Part shown: piece after piece, positions 28,350 to 38,750 of the stretch
How positions within the stretch are numbered: the stretch's first letter is position 1
How the letters are laid out: every line of letters starts with the position of its first letter
DNA from: a bacterium
GTDB lineage: Bacteria; SAR324; XYD2-FULL-50-16
Direction of reading: 5' to 3'
Length of the DNA stretch: 64,000 nucleotides
NCBI GenBank assembly: GCA_018830885.1
Contig: JAHJRI010000076.1
Location: 53,268-117,267, forward strand
The notes under the pieces: model-generated
What the model saw: only the letters and a program-made list of their open reading frames with translations
What the model was told of the DNA's origin: nothing
Databases searched by the model: none
Made by a program: the position numbers and the translations under genes

Positions 28350-29135
28350 ATGCTGTCAATCAATAATTTACGCGTGGTCTACCACGATGTGATCTCGGTG
28401 CTCAACGGTATCTCCATGGAGGTGAAACAGGGCGAGATCCTGGTGATCATCGGTGCCAACGGTGCCGGAAAAACGACACTGCTGCGCACGATCGCCGGCA
28501 TGATCCACTTTTATGACGGCGATATTATCGACGGGGACATCAAAATGGGGGATGTGTCGATCAATGGGCTGGACTCCTCCGATATCATGAAGCGGTATTC
28601 GCTGACCTATGTGATGGAGGATCGGCCGATTTTTGAATATCTTACCATCGAGGAGAACCTGAAGGCCGCCGCCTACTCCCGCTGGGATAGTAAGGTCAAG
28701 GGGGATATAGAGAAGGTACTGGGCTATTTCCCGGCTCTGAAAAATACGTTCAACCGCCGGGCCGGCTATGCATCGGGAGGAGAACAGCAGATGCTGGCCA
28801 TCGGGATGGCCCTGATGACAAAGCCCAGAATGCTGCTTCTGGATGAACCCTCCCTGGGTCTGGCCCCCATGATCACCCGGGAGCTGTTCCAGATTATCCA
28901 GAAGCTGAATGAGTCCGGGATCACGATTGTCCTGGTGGAACAGAACGCTTTTGCCGCTCTGAGCATTGCTGACCGGGGGTATGTGGTCGAGATGGGACGG
29001 GTGGTCCTGGATGGAGAGGGACAGGCACTGTTGAAAAACGAGGATGTCCGGGAGTTTTACCTGGGTGCCGGTGAATCTGAACGCAAGAGCTATAAGGACG
29101 CCAAGCGCTATAAACGCCGAAAACGATGGTTATGA
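28350..29135 (+). CDS. livF: LivF-like ABC ATPase
   Basis: GANGAGKTTLLRTIAG, YASGGEQQMLAIGMALMTKPRMLLLDEPSLGLAPM. Confidence 0.88.
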   Translation: MLSINNLRVVYHDVISVLNGISMEVKQGEILVIIGANGAGKTTLLRTIAGMIHFYDGDIIDGDIKMGDVSINGLDSSDIMKRYSLTYVMEDRPIFEYLTIEENLKAAAYSRWDSKVKGDIEKVLGYFPALKNTFNRRAGYASGGEQQMLAIGMALMTKPRMLLLDEPSLGLAPMITRELFQIIQKLNESGITIVLVEQNAFAALSIADRGYVVEMGRVVLDGEGQALLKNEDVREFYLGAGESERKSYKDAKRYKRRKRWL

Positions 29136-29923
29136 ACATGACGGAAAACAACACCCTGCTGGAGATTAACCACCTGACGCTCTCCTTCGGAATGCGAAAG
29201 GTACTGGATGACATCAGCCTCTCGGTGCCCCGGGGATCCATCTATTCGATTATCGGTCCCAACGGTGCCGGGAAGACCAGTCTGATCAACTGCATCAACA
29301 TGCATTATCGCCCCGAAAGCGGCAGCATGATGTTCGATGGTGTTCCCCTGACGGGTCTGCAGCCGAACAAGGTCGCTACGCTGGGGATTGCCCGCACATT
29401 TCAGAAGGTGGAACTGTTTCATGGGATGACCGTCCTGGATAACATCAAACTGGGACGCCATTTTCTGATGAAATTCTCGCTTTTCGGCAGTTTTTTTCGG
29501 CTGCCGCATATCGTGAAGGACGAAATGAAACACCGACAGGATATTGAAGAGCACATTCTCGATTTCATGGGATTGACCAGTTTCCGATATGCCCCGGTGG
29601 GAACTCTCCCCTTCGGTATCCGTAAGCGGGTGGATATGGCCCGGGCCCTGGCGATGAAACCCAAGCTGCTGCTGCTGGATGAAATCATGGCCGGCATGGC
29701 GGTTGAGGAGAAAGAGGATATTGCCAGCTATATCATGGATGTACAGCGGGATCTGGATGTCACCATTGTCTGGATCGAACATGACCTCTCGGCAGTGATG
29801 GATCTGTCCGACAAGGTCTGTGTTCTCAATTTTGGAAACAAGATCGCCGAAGGACTGCCAGCTGAGGTACAGAAACACCCGCAGGTGATCGAGGCTTATC
29901 TGGGCACCCAGGAGGTATCATGA
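29132..29923 (+). CDS. livG: LivG-like ABC ATPase
   Basis: GPNGAGKTSLINCINMHYRPESG, LLLDEIMAGMAVEEKEDIA. Confidence 0.85.
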   Translation: MNMTENNTLLEINHLTLSFGMRKVLDDISLSVPRGSIYSIIGPNGAGKTSLINCINMHYRPESGSMMFDGVPLTGLQPNKVATLGIARTFQKVELFHGMTVLDNIKLGRHFLMKFSLFGSFFRLPHIVKDEMKHRQDIEEHILDFMGLTSFRYAPVGTLPFGIRKRVDMARALAMKPKLLLLDEIMAGMAVEEKEDIASYIMDVQRDLDVTIVWIEHDLSAVMDLSDKVCVLNFGNKIAEGLPAEVQKHPQVIEAYLGTQEVS

Positions 29924-31833
29924 GCAGACTGGAAGAGACGCTGGTCGGGTTGATTGTCAAGAACGCCAGCGAGATGCCCGATGTGGCCGCCATGCGTGAA
30001 AAACGGTATGGCGTCTGGCATCCCACCACCTGGCGGGAATTCAAAACCCAGGTTCAGCGATTTGCCCTGGGTCTCAAGGCCATGGGATTCGAGGCTGATA
30101 ACAAGCTCACCATCGTCGGTGACAACAAACCGGAATGGATCATTGCCGAGTTCGGCTGCATGGCAGCCGGGGGGATTCCAACCGGTGTCTATCCGGACAG
30201 CCTGCCCGAAGAGGTTGAGTACCTGATCAGTTATTCGGAATCCCGTTTCCTGGTCGTGCGGGATCAGGAGCAGGTGGATAAAATTCTGACTTTCTGGGAC
30301 CGGATCCGTCACCAGGTCCTGAAAGTGATCGTCTGGGATTCCCGGGGCATGAGCCACTACTATGACGAGTACCCTTTTCTGGAGGAGTTCAAGCGGGTTA
30401 TCCAACTGGGTGCGGAACAGGCGGCGGATCGGACCGATTTCCTGAAACAGGCGGCCGAAGCCATGGATCCGATTCAGGTGGCCATGATGCTCACGACTTC
30501 GGGGACCACGGCCAAACCCAAGCTCTCCATGCTCAGCCATGAAAACCTGATTTTCGCATCCACCCAGTATGGCAGTGTGACGGACCTGTCCCGGGGAGAC
30601 GAACTCATGTCCATCGCCCCCCTGGCCTGGATCGGGGAGCAGTCCTTCACGGTCGCGCGATTTCTGACCATCGCCGCCTATTATAATTTCCCCGAAGAGA
30701 CCGAAACCGTGCGCCGGGATCTGCTGGAACTGCAACCCTATTATTTCGGGGGTACCCCGGCGGTCTGGGAACTGCTGATTTCAAGTATCCAGGCAGCCAT
30801 TGATAATGCGGACCGCCTCAAACAGGTGTTCTACCGCCTGGCCATCGATACGGCGCTGAAAAGAACCGAAGCGGAACTGGCGGGGACCGCCGTCGGCATA
30901 AAGACGCGGATCCTGCATCCTGTCCTGGGTTTCTTCGTTATCCGTGCCCTGAAGAACCGGATGGGGCTGGGACGGGTCAAGTCCGCTATCACCGGTGGCG
31001 GCGCCATCTCACCCGAGGTGTTTAAGTACTTCAAAGCCCTGCGGCTGGATCTGAGACAGATATACGGGCAGTCGGAATGTTCCGGGATTGCCTCCACCCA
31101 CCGCAAAACCGATGTTCGTCCGGAAACGGTCGGGGTGCCCATACCGGGTGTGGAGGTTAAAATATCCGCTGACGGCGAAATCCTGGTGAAGGGGAAAAAC
31201 GTGCATCTGGGGTATTACAACAAACCGGAAGCGACCCGGGAGGCCCTGACGGAGGACGGATTCCTCAAGACCGGTGACGCCGGTTACTTTGGGGAGGATG
31301 GTCATCTGTATGTCTTTGACCGATCCAAGGACATGATGACCATTACGGACGGAACCCGTTTCGCCCCCCAGGACATCGAAACGCGTCTCAAATTCAGCGC
31401 CTATATTCGCGATGTGATGGTCATCGGACAGGGTCGACCCTATATCACCGCCATTGTCAGCATCGATATGGAAAATGTGGGGAACTGGGCCAAAAAACGG
31501 GGTATCTCCTACACCACGGTCCAGGATTTGTCCCAGCGTGCTGAAGTCTATGATCTGATCAGCCGGGAGATCAGCAAGATCTGTCAGCGATTTCCGGAAA
31601 ACATCCGGGTTAAACGATTCGTAAACCTTATCAAGGAACTCCATCCCGATGATGGAGAACTGACCCGTACCAAGAAAGTTCGGCGGGGATTTGTCAACGA
31701 TCGCTACCAGTCACTGATCGATGACCTCTTCAGCGATAAAGACAGGCATCAGCTCGATATCGAGATCCGGTACGAGGACGGTCGGATATCCAATTTCAAA
31801 GGCGATGTGACCATCCAGGAGGTAGCCCCATGA
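29920..31833 (+). CDS. AMP-dependent synthetase / long-chain acyl-CoA ligase
   Basis: TTSGTTAKPKLSMLSHENL, IYGQSECSGIASTHRKT, FLKTGDAGYFGEDGHLYVFDRSKDM. Confidence 0.92.
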   Translation: MSRLEETLVGLIVKNASEMPDVAAMREKRYGVWHPTTWREFKTQVQRFALGLKAMGFEADNKLTIVGDNKPEWIIAEFGCMAAGGIPTGVYPDSLPEEVEYLISYSESRFLVVRDQEQVDKILTFWDRIRHQVLKVIVWDSRGMSHYYDEYPFLEEFKRVIQLGAEQAADRTDFLKQAAEAMDPIQVAMMLTTSGTTAKPKLSMLSHENLIFASTQYGSVTDLSRGDELMSIAPLAWIGEQSFTVARFLTIAAYYNFPEETETVRRDLLELQPYYFGGTPAVWELLISSIQAAIDNADRLKQVFYRLAIDTALKRTEAELAGTAVGIKTRILHPVLGFFVIRALKNRMGLGRVKSAITGGGAISPEVFKYFKALRLDLRQIYGQSECSGIASTHRKTDVRPETVGVPIPGVEVKISADGEILVKGKNVHLGYYNKPEATREALTEDGFLKTGDAGYFGEDGHLYVFDRSKDMMTITDGTRFAPQDIETRLKFSAYIRDVMVIGQGRPYITAIVSIDMENVGNWAKKRGISYTTVQDLSQRAEVYDLISREISKICQRFPENIRVKRFVNLIKELHPDDGELTRTKKVRRGFVNDRYQSLIDDLFSDKDRHQLDIEIRYEDGRISNFKGDVTIQEVAP

Positions 31834-32933
31834 AGACAGTTTCCGAATGGTACAATTCCATCTTCTCCTCGACCGCTGTTTTCAGCCATGTCGAAGACGA
31901 GCAGATTTTCCGGACCCGGTTTAAACGCGCCTGGTTCAGGGGGTTTCTGATCCTGATGCTGATCATGGTGGTCGCCTCGGAATTCGGGTACGGCGCCAAT
32001 GAGTACCATTACTTTATCCTCAACCTGATCCTGGTGAACCTGATCGCAGCCATCGGTCTCAACCTGCTCGTCGGTTTTACCGGTCTGCTCTCCCTGGGAC
32101 ATGCCGCGTTTATGGGCGTCGGTGCTTATACCAGCGCACTCCTGATTACCAGGGCCGGATTCCCTCTGGTCGTTTCCATGATTGCAGGCGGTCTGGCAGC
32201 AGCCCTGGCAGGGTTGATCGTGGGTATCCCGTCGCTGCGGATTAAGGGATTTTACCTGATGGTGGCCACCCTGGCGTTCCAGATGGTGATCGATTATGGC
32301 GTGATCCACTGGGAAAGCCTGACCCAGGGAATCCGGGGGATCGAGCTGCCAACACCGGAATTCCTGGGTCTGTCTCTCCAGGACCAGCAATCGTTTTTTG
32401 TTTTTATTTTTGTCATTACGGTGGTGATGATGTGGGGGGCCAAGAACCTGACCCGATCCAAAATCGGCCGGGCGTTTGTCGCGATCCGTGATAACGATGT
32501 CTCGGCCGAGGTGATCGGGATTCCGATTTTTCCCTATAAACTGCTCTCCTTCTCCGTCAGTGCCTTTTATGCAGGACTGGCAGGGGCCCTCTTCGCGTCC
32601 CTGATGCGAACGGCGATTCCGGAAGACTATCACATCACACACTCCATCATGTTGCTGGCCATGGTTCTGATCGGGGGACTCGGTCGACTCACCGGTACGG
32701 TCTTCGGTGTGATTTTCATGACGCTGGTGCCGGTCCTGCTGGACAATTTTTTCAGCTTTCTGAGTATCGTCTACGACCCCAATATCACCATCATGCTGGG
32801 ACCTGCCAAAGAGTTTGTTTATGGTGGTCTGATCGTGCTGTTTATCATCTTTGAACCGGAAGGCCTGATTGCGATCTGGATCCGTATCCGCGACTATTTC
32901 AGGATCTGGCCGCTGCCGTATATCTCAGAGTAG
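31830..32933 (+). CDS. livM: LivM-like branched-chain amino acid ABC permease
   Basis: NLILVNLIAAIGLNLLVGFTGLLSLGHAAFMGVGAYTSALL. Confidence 0.9.
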   Translation: MKTVSEWYNSIFSSTAVFSHVEDEQIFRTRFKRAWFRGFLILMLIMVVASEFGYGANEYHYFILNLILVNLIAAIGLNLLVGFTGLLSLGHAAFMGVGAYTSALLITRAGFPLVVSMIAGGLAAALAGLIVGIPSLRIKGFYLMVATLAFQMVIDYGVIHWESLTQGIRGIELPTPEFLGLSLQDQQSFFVFIFVITVVMMWGAKNLTRSKIGRAFVAIRDNDVSAEVIGIPIFPYKLLSFSVSAFYAGLAGALFASLMRTAIPEDYHITHSIMLLAMVLIGGLGRLTGTVFGVIFMTLVPVLLDNFFSFLSIVYDPNITIMLGPAKEFVYGGLIVLFIIFEPEGLIAIWIRIRDYFRIWPLPYISE

Positions 32934-33239
32934 CCCGTGCTGATGAAACCCGGTGGAGATATGCGTCGACCGCCCATTCTTCTCCGGGCCATTGGGCAAC
33001 CCACCGGAACCCATATGCGGATCGCCCGCAGGTTGCCGGTCCACCTCGGGCTTTATCAATCTCCCCGAACACCCCGTTAAAGTCCCGGACCTCGCTCCAG
33101 TGGGGGTGTGCCGGGCTTCGCCAGTTATCCCCAGGATCTGTTTTAGATTGATTTTAAAGTGAAATCGCGGTAAAAAAGAGAAGAGACAACAGGCAGATCA
33201 TGTGTCGCCGTTTTTGAAACACCCCCTGAATGAGGTCCC

Positions 33240-33653
33240 ATGCGAATTGAAAACTGGAAGGATGTTGAGGAAGTCAAAATTGAGAAATTTCCGTATAAAG
33301 GTAAAATGCACGATGTTACCGGAACAAGCGTCCGCTGGCTGTCCAGCCACGGCGATGACGGAAACGGGTATCCCGAGTACGGGTTGCGGTTTTTCACCAT
33401 TCAACCGGGCGGACAGATTCCCATCCACAACCATTTCTATCACCAGACCATGTATATTGAAAGCGGTGAATTCGAGTGCTATGCCTATGACCCCAAGACG
33501 GATGCTGTGGCTGAAACAAAAATATGCGGTCCCGGCACGTCCATCTATATCCCCAGCATGGAACCCCACGGTATGAAGAATATCGGCAGTGAACCGGCGA
33601 CCTTCCTCTGCTGTATCTGTAATGTCTATGATGACGAAGAAAATCCCGGGTAA
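33240..33653 (+). CDS. Cupin-domain protein
   Basis: IQPGGQIPIHNHFYHQTMYIESGEFE ... GPGTSIYIPSMEPHGMKN. Confidence 0.85.
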   Translation: MRIENWKDVEEVKIEKFPYKGKMHDVTGTSVRWLSSHGDDGNGYPEYGLRFFTIQPGGQIPIHNHFYHQTMYIESGEFECYAYDPKTDAVAETKICGPGTSIYIPSMEPHGMKNIGSEPATFLCCICNVYDDEENPG

Positions 33654-35416
33654 TGGAAAACAACACCCGTCCACTCATCCTCATTGTTGACGACAACGAA
33701 GATAATCGGGAGATCCTGGGCCGCATCATCGAAAAGAAAGGGTATCAGACTGCTATTGCCGGCAATGGGATTGAGGCGATTGAATTCACGACGAAACAAA
33801 TGCCCGATTTGATCCTGCTGGACATTATGATGCCCGAGCTGGACGGTTTTGAAACCTGTCGCCGGTTGAAGCAGAATGAAGAAACCAGTCAGATACCGAT
33901 CATCTTCGTCACAGCACTGGCCCGTTCGGAAAGCATCGAAAAAGCCTTTGAATCCGGTGGTAACGACTATATCACCAAGCCCTTTATCCGGGAAGAGGTC
34001 ATCGCCCGCATCAATCTCCACATTCATCTCAAAAAAGCCAGTCAACAGGTTCTGACCACCATGGCTGAACTGGCCAAAAGCCGGGACGATCTGCTGACTG
34101 TCCTGAACCAGCTGCAGGTTGGCACTATCATCATTGACAAGGAGGGATTGATCCGGTTTATCAGCCAGTCCTGTGCCATGATCGAAGGTCTCAACTGGGG
34201 GGAGACGGAGGACAAACACTGGCAGGAAGCGCTGCCCCTCAATGCCGAGTCCAAAGTGCGTCTGCAGCAGATGATCGATCAGTCGCCGGAAGAACGAACC
34301 CGGGTCGCACTCACCCTGGAATCCCCCTCCAGCCGGTTTTACTGGATGGACGTTGAGGTCCGGGAGGACCCCAGACAGCCTGATCGATCGATTATCTGCC
34401 TGTATGATATGACCGAAGTCCAGACCCTGCGTAATCAGGTGAAGCAGTCCAACACGGTGAACATGGTGGGCAACAGTCAGCCCATGCTGGACATGTATCG
34501 GGTGTTCGAACAGGTAGCACAGGGGGACTGGACCGTTCTTATCGAAGGGGAGACCGGATCGGGGAAGGAACTGGTTGCCCGTGGGATTCATGCCTCCAGC
34601 AGTCGCAGAGACGGCCCCTTTATCGCTGTCAACTGTGCCGGTCTCAATGAATCACTCCTGGCCAGTCAACTGTTTGGACATCGACGGGGCGCATTTACCG
34701 GAGCGGTATCGGATCAGGCCGGTTTTTTCGAAGCGGCGGAAGGGGGAACCCTTTTCCTCGATGAGATCGGTGATATTCCCCTGGGGATGCAGGCCAGTCT
34801 GCTCAGGGCGCTGCAGGAACATGAAATTACCCGTATCGGGGAGACCCGGTCCCAGAAGGTGGATGTCCGTATCCTGACGGCCACCAACAAGAATCTGGGC
34901 CAACTGGTGGAAAAAGGTCTGTTCCGTGAGGATCTCCTTTACCGCGTCAGGGTCGCTCGTATCACTGTACCACCCCTGAGAGACAGAAAAGAAGATATAC
35001 CCGTTCTCCTGAATACCTTTCTGTCGGAAAAACGCATCACCATGGGAAAACCATCAGTCAAGTTCGCTGCAGAAACCATGCAGATACTGACAGAATATGA
35101 CTGGCCTGGGAACGTGCGGGAACTGAAAAACATCGTCGATCATTGTATCATTCATTGCAGAAAAGCGGTGATCGAACCCGAAGACCTGCCGGCCGAGATC
35201 AACAACCCCGAGGTCCATCCCCTGGAGGCAGCAATGCCGCTGCTGGAACGGCGGATTGCATCTTCCAGAGCCGACCTGCCAGCCGACCCGGATGAAGCGA
35301 CCCAATTCCGCAACGCACTCAAACAGACCAGGGGCAATCGCAGCCAGGCTGCAAAGTTGCTGGGCATCAGCCGGGCAACATTTTACCGTCGACTGGAACA
35401 CCTGCAGCTTGATTGA
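33653..35416 (+). CDS. NtrC-type response regulator (REC-PAS-AAA-Fis)
   Basis: ILIVDDNEDNREIL, GETGSGKELVARGIHASSSRRDGPF, LFGHRRGAFTGA, C-terminal Fis HTH GNRSQAAKLLGISRATFYRRLEHL. Confidence 0.95.
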   Translation: MENNTRPLILIVDDNEDNREILGRIIEKKGYQTAIAGNGIEAIEFTTKQMPDLILLDIMMPELDGFETCRRLKQNEETSQIPIIFVTALARSESIEKAFESGGNDYITKPFIREEVIARINLHIHLKKASQQVLTTMAELAKSRDDLLTVLNQLQVGTIIIDKEGLIRFISQSCAMIEGLNWGETEDKHWQEALPLNAESKVRLQQMIDQSPEERTRVALTLESPSSRFYWMDVEVREDPRQPDRSIICLYDMTEVQTLRNQVKQSNTVNMVGNSQPMLDMYRVFEQVAQGDWTVLIEGETGSGKELVARGIHASSSRRDGPFIAVNCAGLNESLLASQLFGHRRGAFTGAVSDQAGFFEAAEGGTLFLDEIGDIPLGMQASLLRALQEHEITRIGETRSQKVDVRILTATNKNLGQLVEKGLFREDLLYRVRVARITVPPLRDRKEDIPVLLNTFLSEKRITMGKPSVKFAAETMQILTEYDWPGNVRELKNIVDHCIIHCRKAVIEPEDLPAEINNPEVHPLEAAMPLLERRIASSRADLPADPDEATQFRNALKQTRGNRSQAAKLLGISRATFYRRLEHLQLD

Positions 35417-35458
35417 TCATTGTCTGATACCATTTCACCCTAACCAGCGAGATGTCTC

Positions 35459-36268
35459 ATGCCTGAAGAAACCGTCAATCTTGAATACCGCGGCAATATT
35501 GCCATTGTCACCATCAACCGACCAGCAAAACGAAATGCCTTCAATGCCGCGCTGTTTTCTCACCTGGAGGCGGTCACCCGGCGGTTGCAGGCCAACCTGC
35601 CGCGGGTTGTGATCCTGACCGGGGCAGGGGAGAAAGCCTTTTGTGCCGGTTTTGATGTCCACCCGGACAATCCCCTGTCTGTAGACCTTCTAAAATCAGC
35701 GGAAAACAACGATAAAGCAGCAGCACAAAAAGTCGTGGGCCGTGTCCGGGAGGTGGTGGACGGCTTGATGGCACTGCCGGTACCCATCATTGCTGCCCTG
35801 AACGGGCAGGCGTATGGAGGTGGCGCTGAAACGGCCGTTCGCTGCGATTTGAGGGTCATGGATCCCGCTGCCGTGATCTGTTTTTCCGAAACCCGGCTGG
35901 GGCTGATGCCCGACTTTGGCGGTGGACCGGGCCTTGTTCGACTCGTGGGCCCCTCCATTGCTGCCGATCTGATCCTGACAGCCCGACCGGTATCGGCCGA
36001 TGAGGCACTGGCTTTGAAAATCGTCAAAAGGATCAGCGCCCCGGGGCAGGCATTGGCTGAAGCCATGGCCCTGGGGGAAACCATCGCCGCAAACGGACCC
36101 AGGGCAGTCCAGGCCGCGCTGGCAGTGATCCGCCGCAGTCCGGACCTGCCAATGAAAGATGCATTGGCACTCGAATTTGAAAAAGCAGTCTCCCTGATTG
36201 CTTCCGGCGAATTTATGCATGGTGTGAGCGCTTTTTTTGAAAAAAAGACCCCTGTTTTTCCCGACTAG
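35459..36268 (+). CDS. Enoyl-CoA hydratase/isomerase family protein
   Basis: VTINRPAKRNAFNAALFSHLE, GAGEKAFCAGFDVH, LNGQAYGGGAETAVRCDLRV. Confidence 0.9.
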   Translation: MPEETVNLEYRGNIAIVTINRPAKRNAFNAALFSHLEAVTRRLQANLPRVVILTGAGEKAFCAGFDVHPDNPLSVDLLKSAENNDKAAAQKVVGRVREVVDGLMALPVPIIAALNGQAYGGGAETAVRCDLRVMDPAAVICFSETRLGLMPDFGGGPGLVRLVGPSIAADLILTARPVSADEALALKIVKRISAPGQALAEAMALGETIAANGPRAVQAALAVIRRSPDLPMKDALALEFEKAVSLIASGEFMHGVSAFFEKKTPVFPD

Positions 36269-36376
36269 GTCAAAAACACCGACATCACCCCCTCTCTGCC
36301 GGTTTTGATCACTGACCGGCATCTCCCTTTTGTCTCTTTTCCGTGGCGCTGGCGTTTCACAGGATATGATACAAGC

Positions 36377-36414
36377 TGTCTCACTATTGTCTCATTTGAG
36401 ACAGATATGAGACA
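36377..36414. promoter_or_regulatory. Nested palindrome TGTCTCA..TGTCTCATTTGAGACA..TGAGACA (candidate sigma-54 enhancer site)
   Basis: Four heptamer half-sites in mirrored arrangement. Confidence 0.6.
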
Positions 36415-36500
36415 GACATTCCCCGTTTTACTCCTGCGGCTGGAACCTGGTACTGTATAAGCCATTGAAATATTGTATATATTTTATATTTAATCTCTGG

Positions 36501-36516
36501 TGGTACAGCTTCTGCA
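36501..36516 (+). promoter_or_regulatory. Candidate sigma-54 promoter
   Basis: TGGTACAGCTTCTGCA, GG-N10-GC spacing, 75 nt upstream of the 36591 ORF. Confidence 0.6.
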
Positions 36517-36590
36517 TAATATACTAATGAGAATGTACAGTTTTGCTGTGTTGCATTCAAACACCAACAAATCAAAAAAAGTGAGATGAG

Positions 36591-38024
36591 ATGAAAAAAC
36601 AAGTCGCTTACCTTCTGATTCTGGTTACGATGATCATCGGCGGTTATGGATGTGAATCGAAAAAGGATGAGAAGGTCGCCACTGCCACTACCGGAGAGAC
36701 AACCCCGGCGGCAAAAACAGCCAGTATCAACGTCAGGGTCAACATGGATTCCCAGTCGAGTGCGGCCCTGTATAATGCGCTGGGCACAGCGGATCAAATC
36801 AGTACCATTATCGTAGACGCAACGAACGACGCAGATGAGGCAGCCATTACCTCGGCAGCACTTGAAAACATCGACGGCATCTGGCAGGGGACCCTCAACG
36901 AGCTCCCCTATAATGTCAAGATCCGTTTTGTCGCCAAAGCGTATAATACACAGAATGTTGTCATCTTTTCGAGCACCATGACACAGACCCTCGTCGATGG
37001 GGCGGACAATGATCTGACCATCGCGCTGTCCTCTGTGGATGACGGCCTGGAACCGGTGAACCCGGTGATCGTTTCGGTAAGTATGCCCCAGAAGGTGTTG
37101 ATCGACTCAGATCCACAACGGATAACGGTTAAGATCAACCACAATGCCAGTGTTCAATATACCATTGGTGTCACAACCGGGAAAATAGCCGCCGCCTTTA
37201 ACGATGTACCGGTCAGCACCCTGTCCGGTGTCCATAACCCGGCCAGTGACCTGGAATTCTTTTACAAGGCGCCGTCTGCTCCGGGTGTGGCTGAGATGAC
37301 CATCACGGTCAAAGACCTGATCGCTTCCGATATTATTGGTGCGAGCTATTATATCAGCATCGTCAGCTATGATCCGGATACCTGGACCGATTCCGGTATT
37401 TCCGTGATCGTCGGACCTGCGATTACCGGTATGACTTTCTCACGCAGTGCAACGGGTCTGAAAGCAACCGTCGCCACGGATCCCGCAAGCGGTCTGACCT
37501 ATGAATGGACCGGGACGGGCGATTTTGCCAGCCTTAATGCCAGCGGAAATCCGATTTTCATTACCGGTTTCAATGACAGTCAGGCGGGTTCGATCAGCGT
37601 CAAGGCCACGGATGTCAATAACCTGAAGGCCTTTACCACCCGCACGGTGGTTGCCGGGGACTATCCCTATACGGTTCAGGAGTATATCGTGGATATGCCC
37701 GGGATATACATCTACGACGAAACGACTCAGCTGCTCTGGCAGGACAACACAAACAAGATCAGTCAGAAGTGGGCCTCCGCCGTCAGTTACTGCCAGAACC
37801 TGAACCTGGTCAACTATGCAGGCTGGCGTCTGCCGACCAAAAACGAACTGGTCAACATGTTCGACAGGAAGACCGATTTCAGCAATTTCTACACGGCCGA
37901 ATACTGGTCAGCAGACAAGGACCCGGACGACAGCAACAGTGCATTTACCGTCTCCTATGCCAATGGCGCAATCGCTGTTCAGAGTCTGACAAAGAAAAAT
38001 CTGGTCCGCTGCGTTAAAAACTAA
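36591..38024 (+). CDS. Putative lipoprotein with C-terminal DUF1566 (Lcl-type) domain
   Basis: Signal/lipobox-like MKKQVAYLLILVTMIIGGYGC; C-terminal LLWQDNTN...WASAVSYCQNLNLVNYAGWRLPTKNEL...YWSADKD. Confidence 0.8.
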   Translation: MKKQVAYLLILVTMIIGGYGCESKKDEKVATATTGETTPAAKTASINVRVNMDSQSSAALYNALGTADQISTIIVDATNDADEAAITSAALENIDGIWQGTLNELPYNVKIRFVAKAYNTQNVVIFSSTMTQTLVDGADNDLTIALSSVDDGLEPVNPVIVSVSMPQKVLIDSDPQRITVKINHNASVQYTIGVTTGKIAAAFNDVPVSTLSGVHNPASDLEFFYKAPSAPGVAEMTITVKDLIASDIIGASYYISIVSYDPDTWTDSGISVIVGPAITGMTFSRSATGLKATVATDPASGLTYEWTGTGDFASLNASGNPIFITGFNDSQAGSISVKATDVNNLKAFTTRTVVAGDYPYTVQEYIVDMPGIYIYDETTQLLWQDNTNKISQKWASAVSYCQNLNLVNYAGWRLPTKNELVNMFDRKTDFSNFYTAEYWSADKDPDDSNSAFTVSYANGAIAVQSLTKKNLVRCVKN

Positions 38025-38042
38025 ACCCGTTCATACCCGCTT

Positions 38043-38750
38043 CTAGAGGTCCCGGACCATCCGGAAGTGGGGCGGTATCTCACAGATCTTCTGCATGGCT
38101 GGAAACCGCGTTTCCAGCCTTTTTTCCAGCCCCATGGCTTCATAGAATCCCACCGCCGGATTACCCCCATAAACATCCAGCTGAACCGATTTATAGCCCG
38201 CATCAGCAGCCCTTGCAAACACATTCTCAAGGAGTCTTCGGCCGACCCCCAGCCCCTGCCGGTCCTTGCGGACAGACAGGAGATGGATGTAGTAGGCGCT
38301 TTTGGGAATGAAGTGGATGATATAGTTCAAATGGCGGGAACAGGCTTTCATATGATCGATGAGCTCCGGGCTGAAAACGCCCGCTGTTTTTTCTCCGGAG
38401 CGGCTTTTCAGAAAATCGTGTCGATCACCGCCGTATCCCTGCTCAAACCCGAGCAACTCACCGTTTTCCAGGGCGACCGTGGCACAATCATGGGAGTATG
38501 AGCATTCGGCCGCCTGCCAGAGGGGTGTGATCCAGCGGCTGAAAAGCGCCCGGTCTCCCCTGACCAGACAGCCAAACACTTTGGGATCAGTCTCAAAAAC
38601 CAGATCGGAAATCCACTCATCATACCTGCCTGTTTCTGCAGGTACCAGCCGGATTGATTCAGAAATTCGATTCATATGGTCCTGATGATTTATTTGTTTT
38701 TGGTGTGTGAAGTCATTGCCTGCTGCATGTGGTCCACATGTGATCAGCAA
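38043..38750 (-). CDS. GNAT family N-acetyltransferase
   Basis: YIHLLSVRKDRQGLGVGRRLLENVFARAADAGYKSVQLDVYGGNPAVGFYEAMGL. Confidence 0.88.
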   Translation of the reverse strand: MLITCGPHAAGNDFTHQKQINHQDHMNRISESIRLVPAETGRYDEWISDLVFETDPKVFGCLVRGDRALFSRWITPLWQAAECSYSHDCATVALENGELLGFEQGYGGDRHDFLKSRSGEKTAGVFSPELIDHMKACSRHLNYIIHFIPKSAYYIHLLSVRKDRQGLGVGRRLLENVFARAADAGYKSVQLDVYGGNPAVGFYEAMGLEKRLETRFPAMQKICEIPPHFRMVRDL

